DNA of 8,411 bases from an uncultured Lachnospiraceae bacterium. Lineage in GTDB: Bacteria > Bacillota > Clostridia > Lachnospirales > Lachnospiraceae. Location of the stretch: contig CALEFO010000079.1 of the NCBI GenBank assembly GCA_937877165.1, positions 1-8,411 on the forward strand, in the 5' to 3' direction. Below the pieces are notes generated by a model. It ran no database searches and was not told where the DNA came from. It was given only the letters and a program-made list of their open reading frames with translations. The position numbers were made by a program, and so were the translations under genes. Positions 6,234 through 8,411 of this stretch are shown here, piece by piece (the first letter of the stretch is position 1; every line of letters begins with the position of its first letter).

Positions 6234-7277
6234 TCACTCATCCTCGTGTGCCGCACCATACTCCACTTCTTCGTTGATTGCCTGCGTCGCCGCTGCCGCC
6301 TCACGGCCGCCCGCACTGGTTTCCGGCTTGATGCAGGGATCCTGCTCCGGCGCAGGCTTTTTCTTTGCAGACTTGTCAATCTTCTCGGCGTCGCCGATTC
6401 CAAGTGCCTCGCCTGCAAGCCCCAGCGAAGATACCATCCCTGCAATATCGGAGGGCATGTAGATCTTCGTTGCTCTTCCGTCCGAAACCTCCTTCAGCGC
6501 CTCAATTCCCTTCAGGCGCAGAACTGATTCCGACACGTTCGCATTCTTAAGGGCTTCCAGACCTTCCGCCTCTGCCTGATAAACCAGCTCGATGGATTTC
6601 GCCTTGCCCTCCGCCAGGGCGATCTGCGCATCACGCTCCGCCTCTGCCGCAAGGATCTTCGCCTTCTTGTCACCTTCCGCGCGGGAAACAACTGCCTCCT
6701 GATGTGCCTGCGCCTCCAGCACGGTCTGGCGGCGCTCACGCTCTGCGCGCATCTGCTTCGTCATGACCTCCTCGATCTCCTTCGGAGGCTGAATATTCTT
6801 GATTTCCACGCGGGTCACTTTGATGCCCCACTGGTCCGTCGCATCGTCCAGAATCACCTGCATCTTGCCATTGATGGTCTCACGGCTTGTCAGAGTCTGG
6901 TCCAGCTCCATCTCACCGATGATGTTGCGCAGCGTCGTCGCGGACAGATTCTGAAGACCCGCAATCGGATTCTCCACACCGTAGGTATACAGATTCGGAT
7001 CGAAAACCTTCATGAATACAACGGAGTCAATCTGCATGGTCACGTTGTCCTTCGTGATGACCGGCTGCGGCGGGAAATCCAGCACCTGTTCCTTCAGGCT
7101 GATGGTCTTCGCCACTCTCTCCAGGAACGGAGTCTTCACATGAAGTCCCGCCTGCCAGGATGTCTTGTAGCGTCCCAGATGCTCAATGACATAGACATAT
7201 CCCTGCGGAACAATCCGGATATTCACACAGATCAGAATCAGCGCAACGATGATCAGCAAAACAATCAGTACAATCAT
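6234..7277 (-). CDS. SPFH/band-7 (stomatin/QmcA-like) membrane-anchored protein
   Basis: 347 residues. Residues 1-20 are almost purely hydrophobic (MIVLIVLLIIVALILICVNI) and form a single N-terminal membrane anchor. The SPFH domain spans about 21-180 with the typical VPQGYVYVIEHLGRY, SLKEQVLDFPPQPVITKDN, ATTLRNIIGEMELD, TSRETING and WGIKVTRVEIKNI segments. An Ala/Glu/Lys/Arg-rich coiled coil follows at about 165-245, and a low-complexity charged tail at about 300-347. SPFH proteins assemble large membrane-associated oligomers linked to membrane microdomains and quality control; the exact role here is unknown. The ATG at 7277 has AAGGGGG 5 nt upstream. Many bacterial relatives sit beside an nfeD gene, but none is next to this one. 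It is preceded by its own likely promoter and a leader hairpin, and followed by argF after 50 bp. Confidence 0.93.
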   Translation of the reverse strand: MIVLIVLLIIVALILICVNIRIVPQGYVYVIEHLGRYKTSWQAGLHVKTPFLERVAKTISLKEQVLDFPPQPVITKDNVTMQIDSVVFMKVFDPNLYTYGVENPIAGLQNLSATTLRNIIGEMELDQTLTSRETINGKMQVILDDATDQWGIKVTRVEIKNIQPPKEIEEVMTKQMRAERERRQTVLEAQAHQEAVVSRAEGDKKAKILAAEAERDAQIALAEGKAKSIELVYQAEAEGLEALKNANVSESVLRLKGIEALKEVSDGRATKIYMPSDIAGMVSSLGLAGEALGIGDAEKIDKSAKKKPAPEQDPCIKPETSAGGREAAAATQAINEEVEYGAAHEDE

Positions 7278-7291
7278 GGTGTCCCCCTTCT

Positions 7292-7310
7292 GCCGCAGTT
7301 TTTCTGCGGC
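7292..7310 (-). other. Perfect hairpin just upstream of the SPFH gene ribosome binding site
   Basis: Minus-strand GCCGCAG and CUGCGGC form a perfect 7 bp GC-rich stem around an A5 loop, ending 14 nt before the ATG and directly against the AGAAGGGGG ribosome-binding region. On the minus strand no U tract follows, so it is not a terminator for proC. It may stabilise the mRNA 5' region or tune ribosome access. On the plus strand the loop is U5 and no U tract follows either. Confidence 0.5.
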
Positions 7311-7386
7311 CTGCGCGAAAACTCCCCTTCCGGATCTTCGCTTCCACGGTGCTTTCCCGGCAGCTTCACTTTATGCCGTACAAGAT

Positions 7387-7395
7387 ATTATACCA
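7387..7395 (-). promoter_or_regulatory. Extended -10 promoter upstream of the SPFH gene
   Basis: The minus strand reads TGGTATAAT, a consensus -10 hexamer (7392-7387) with the TGn extension at 7395-7393. No clear -35 hexamer stands 16-18 bp upstream (region TCCGAA), which is tolerated with an extended -10. Transcription would start near 7380, giving a leader of about 100 nt that includes the hairpin at 7292-7310. It probably serves the SPFH gene, argF and perhaps birA and beyond. Confidence 0.65.
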
Positions 7396-7443
7396 TCTTC
7401 TCTTTTTGTTTCGGATTCCTGCCTGTTCTTTTCCGTCGAAGCT

Positions 7444-7457
7444 CTGTCTGCAGACAG
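7444..7457. repeat. 14 bp perfect palindrome after proC
   Basis: CTGTCTGCAGACAG is fully self-complementary and lies 12 bp beyond the proC stop codon. As RNA it can only form a 5 bp stem with a UGCA loop, perhaps lengthened past a bulge. It is not followed by Us on the minus strand, so it is a poor terminator candidate. It could be a dyad binding site. Confidence 0.35.
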
Positions 7458-7468
7458 CTCTTATAAAA

Positions 7469-8272
7469 TTACAGTTTCTTCGATTTCTCAATGCAGGCAT
7501 CAATGGCATCCATGACAGCCGCCCGGAATCCGTCCTTTTCCAGTGCTTCCAGGCCCTCGATGGTGGTTCCGCCCGGCGAGCAGACCATATCCTTCAGCTC
7601 TCCCGGGTGCTTTCCGGTCTCGAGAAGCAGCTTCGCGCTTCCCAGAAGCGTCTGCGCGGCAAAGCGGTACGCCTGCTTGCGCGGCATTCCTCCCTTGACG
7701 CCGGCATCCGCCAGTGCCTCCATGAACATAAACGCATAGGCAGGAGATGCTCCACTGACAGCTCCCACCGTATCCATCAGATTCTCGTTCACCACCTCCG
7801 CAAGTCCGAAACTGGAGATGATCTGAAGAACCTCTTTCAGCTCCTCGTCTGTCACCGCCGAGTTCCGGCAGACTGCAGAGCACCCCTCCTGCACCAAGGC
7901 CGGCGTATTCGGCATGCAGCGGATGATCTTCACCGGGTGCTCGAACTGCTCTGAGAGCCACTTCGTTGTTTTGCCCGCAGCAACGGATAAAACCAGCTTG
8001 TCCTCCCCCACAGCATCACGGATTTCTTCAATGACCACCGGGAGAATCACCGGCTTCACCGCCAGAACGATCAGATCCGACCGCCGCGCAATCTCCTTAT
8101 TGGAACGCTCCGTGCGGATTCCGAATTGATCCGCTGCTGCGTCCATGGTCTCCTGCGTTGCCGCAGAACCCACAATATCCTCCGGCTTCACCAGTTCATT
8201 TTTCAAAATCCCGCCGATGATTGCCTTTGCCATGTTGCCAAGTCCGATAAAACCAATTGTCTGTATTGTCAT
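7469..8272 (-). CDS. proC: Pyrroline-5-carboxylate reductase
   Basis: Final step of proline synthesis: reduces 1-pyrroline-5-carboxylate to L-proline with NAD(P)H in the cytoplasm. 267 residues, the usual length. The N-terminal Rossmann fold starts with GFIGLGNMAKAIIGG at 7-21 and continues through AVKP at 71-74 and SVAAGK at 96-101. MPNTPALVQEG at 120-130 is the family signature. The C-terminal dimerisation and substrate domain carries SGASPAYAF at 173-181 (most members have SGSGPAY, so a small Gly-to-Ser change in the signature) and DMVCSPGGTTIEGL from 227. The ATG at 8272 has AAAGGA 7 nt upstream. The stop is followed by 191 bp before the SPFH gene, which has its own promoter. No promoter was seen between the palindromic element and proC, so its transcript may begin beyond the window or within that element. 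Confidence 0.97.
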   Translation of the reverse strand: MTIQTIGFIGLGNMAKAIIGGILKNELVKPEDIVGSAATQETMDAAADQFGIRTERSNKEIARRSDLIVLAVKPVILPVVIEEIRDAVGEDKLVLSVAAGKTTKWLSEQFEHPVKIIRCMPNTPALVQEGCSAVCRNSAVTDEELKEVLQIISSFGLAEVVNENLMDTVGAVSGASPAYAFMFMEALADAGVKGGMPRKQAYRFAAQTLLGSAKLLLETGKHPGELKDMVCSPGGTTIEGLEALEKDGFRAAVMDAIDACIEKSKKL

Positions 8273-8297
8273 TCTGCAGTCCTTTCTTTTTTGTTCT

Positions 8298-8411
8298 TCC
8301 AGGCGCCATCAGCTGCTTCCGAGTGCCGCGAGGGGAAATCCGCGAAGGCGGTTTCTCCGACGCCGGAGTTGGCACACTGCGTGTGCTCACTCCAAGCAGG
8401 AGGAAGCAGCA
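8298..8411. repeat. Dense palindromic element with terminal inverted repeats (candidate repeat or structured RNA)
   Basis: Outer arms GCTGCTTCC (8312-8320) and GGAAGCAGC (8402-8410) are perfect 9 bp inverted repeats enclosing two internal hairpins. The first is GGAGT-TG-GCACAC-TGC-GTGTGC-TC-ACTCC (8365-8393). The second is GAAA-T-CCGC-GAAG-GCGG-TTTC (8335-8355), with further weaker pairs outside it. The whole folds as a three-way junction on either strand. The left boundary is uncertain, since a GGCGCC palindrome at 8302-8307 may belong to it; the right boundary is at or beyond the window edge. This layout resembles small non-autonomous repeats (MITE or REP-like) or a compact structured RNA. 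I recognise no known RNA family. A minus-strand frame also stays open through it to a TGA at 8271-8269 overlapping the proC ATG, but it shows no recognisable protein family. Confidence 0.5.

Noticed and set aside
6702..7466. 254-codon plus-strand open frame opposite the SPFH gene and its leader
   Set aside because: It is antisense to clear SPFH coding sequence and runs through the SPFH promoter and leader; no homology-like features.
8273..8411. Proline T-box or other known riboswitch ahead of proC
   Set aside because: No T-box antiterminator core (UGGNACCGCG-like) or terminator was found; the palindromic element has a different layout and I could not match it to a riboswitch.

Overview
The window is an ordinary bacterial chromosomal segment in which every convincing gene lies on the minus strand. 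The gene content points to a Gram-positive Clostridia, most likely Lachnospiraceae. The dusB-greA-lysS run, a BirA with an N-terminal DNA-binding domain, and a short uncharacterised protein resembling a Lachnospiraceae family all fit, as do Shine-Dalgarno sites of the AGGAG type. Genus cannot be read from the sequence. No tRNA, rRNA, CRISPR array, transposase or phage gene was seen.

In transcription order (high to low coordinates): a 100-120 bp highly palindromic element touches the window's right edge (about 8298-8411). It is followed by proC (pyrroline-5-carboxylate reductase), a 191 bp gap with an extended -10 promoter and a hairpin, a membrane-anchored SPFH/band-7 protein, ornithine carbamoyltransferase (argF/arcB), birA (biotin-protein ligase/repressor), a 122-residue protein of unknown function with a TTG start, and dusB (tRNA-dihydrouridine synthase). 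A 430 bp gene-free region comes next, holding a 12/12 consensus sigma-A promoter and a long structured leader. The run ends with greA and lysS (lysyl-tRNA synthetase, which runs off the left edge and lacks only its last C-terminal residues).

Functionally there are two blocks. The right block (proC, SPFH, argF) contains two enzymes of proline and arginine/ornithine metabolism with a membrane-scaffold protein between them. The left block (birA, unknown, dusB, greA, lysS) is a housekeeping group: protein biotinylation, tRNA modification, RNA polymerase rescue and lysine charging of tRNA. Two likely transcription starts split the window, one before the SPFH gene and one before greA. No convincing intrinsic terminator was found between genes, so read-through along the strand is plausible.

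I found no clearly new multi-gene system. The observations most worth checking are the palindromic element upstream of proC, the unusually strong promoter with a long hairpin-bearing leader in front of greA, and the small unknown gene between birA and dusB.
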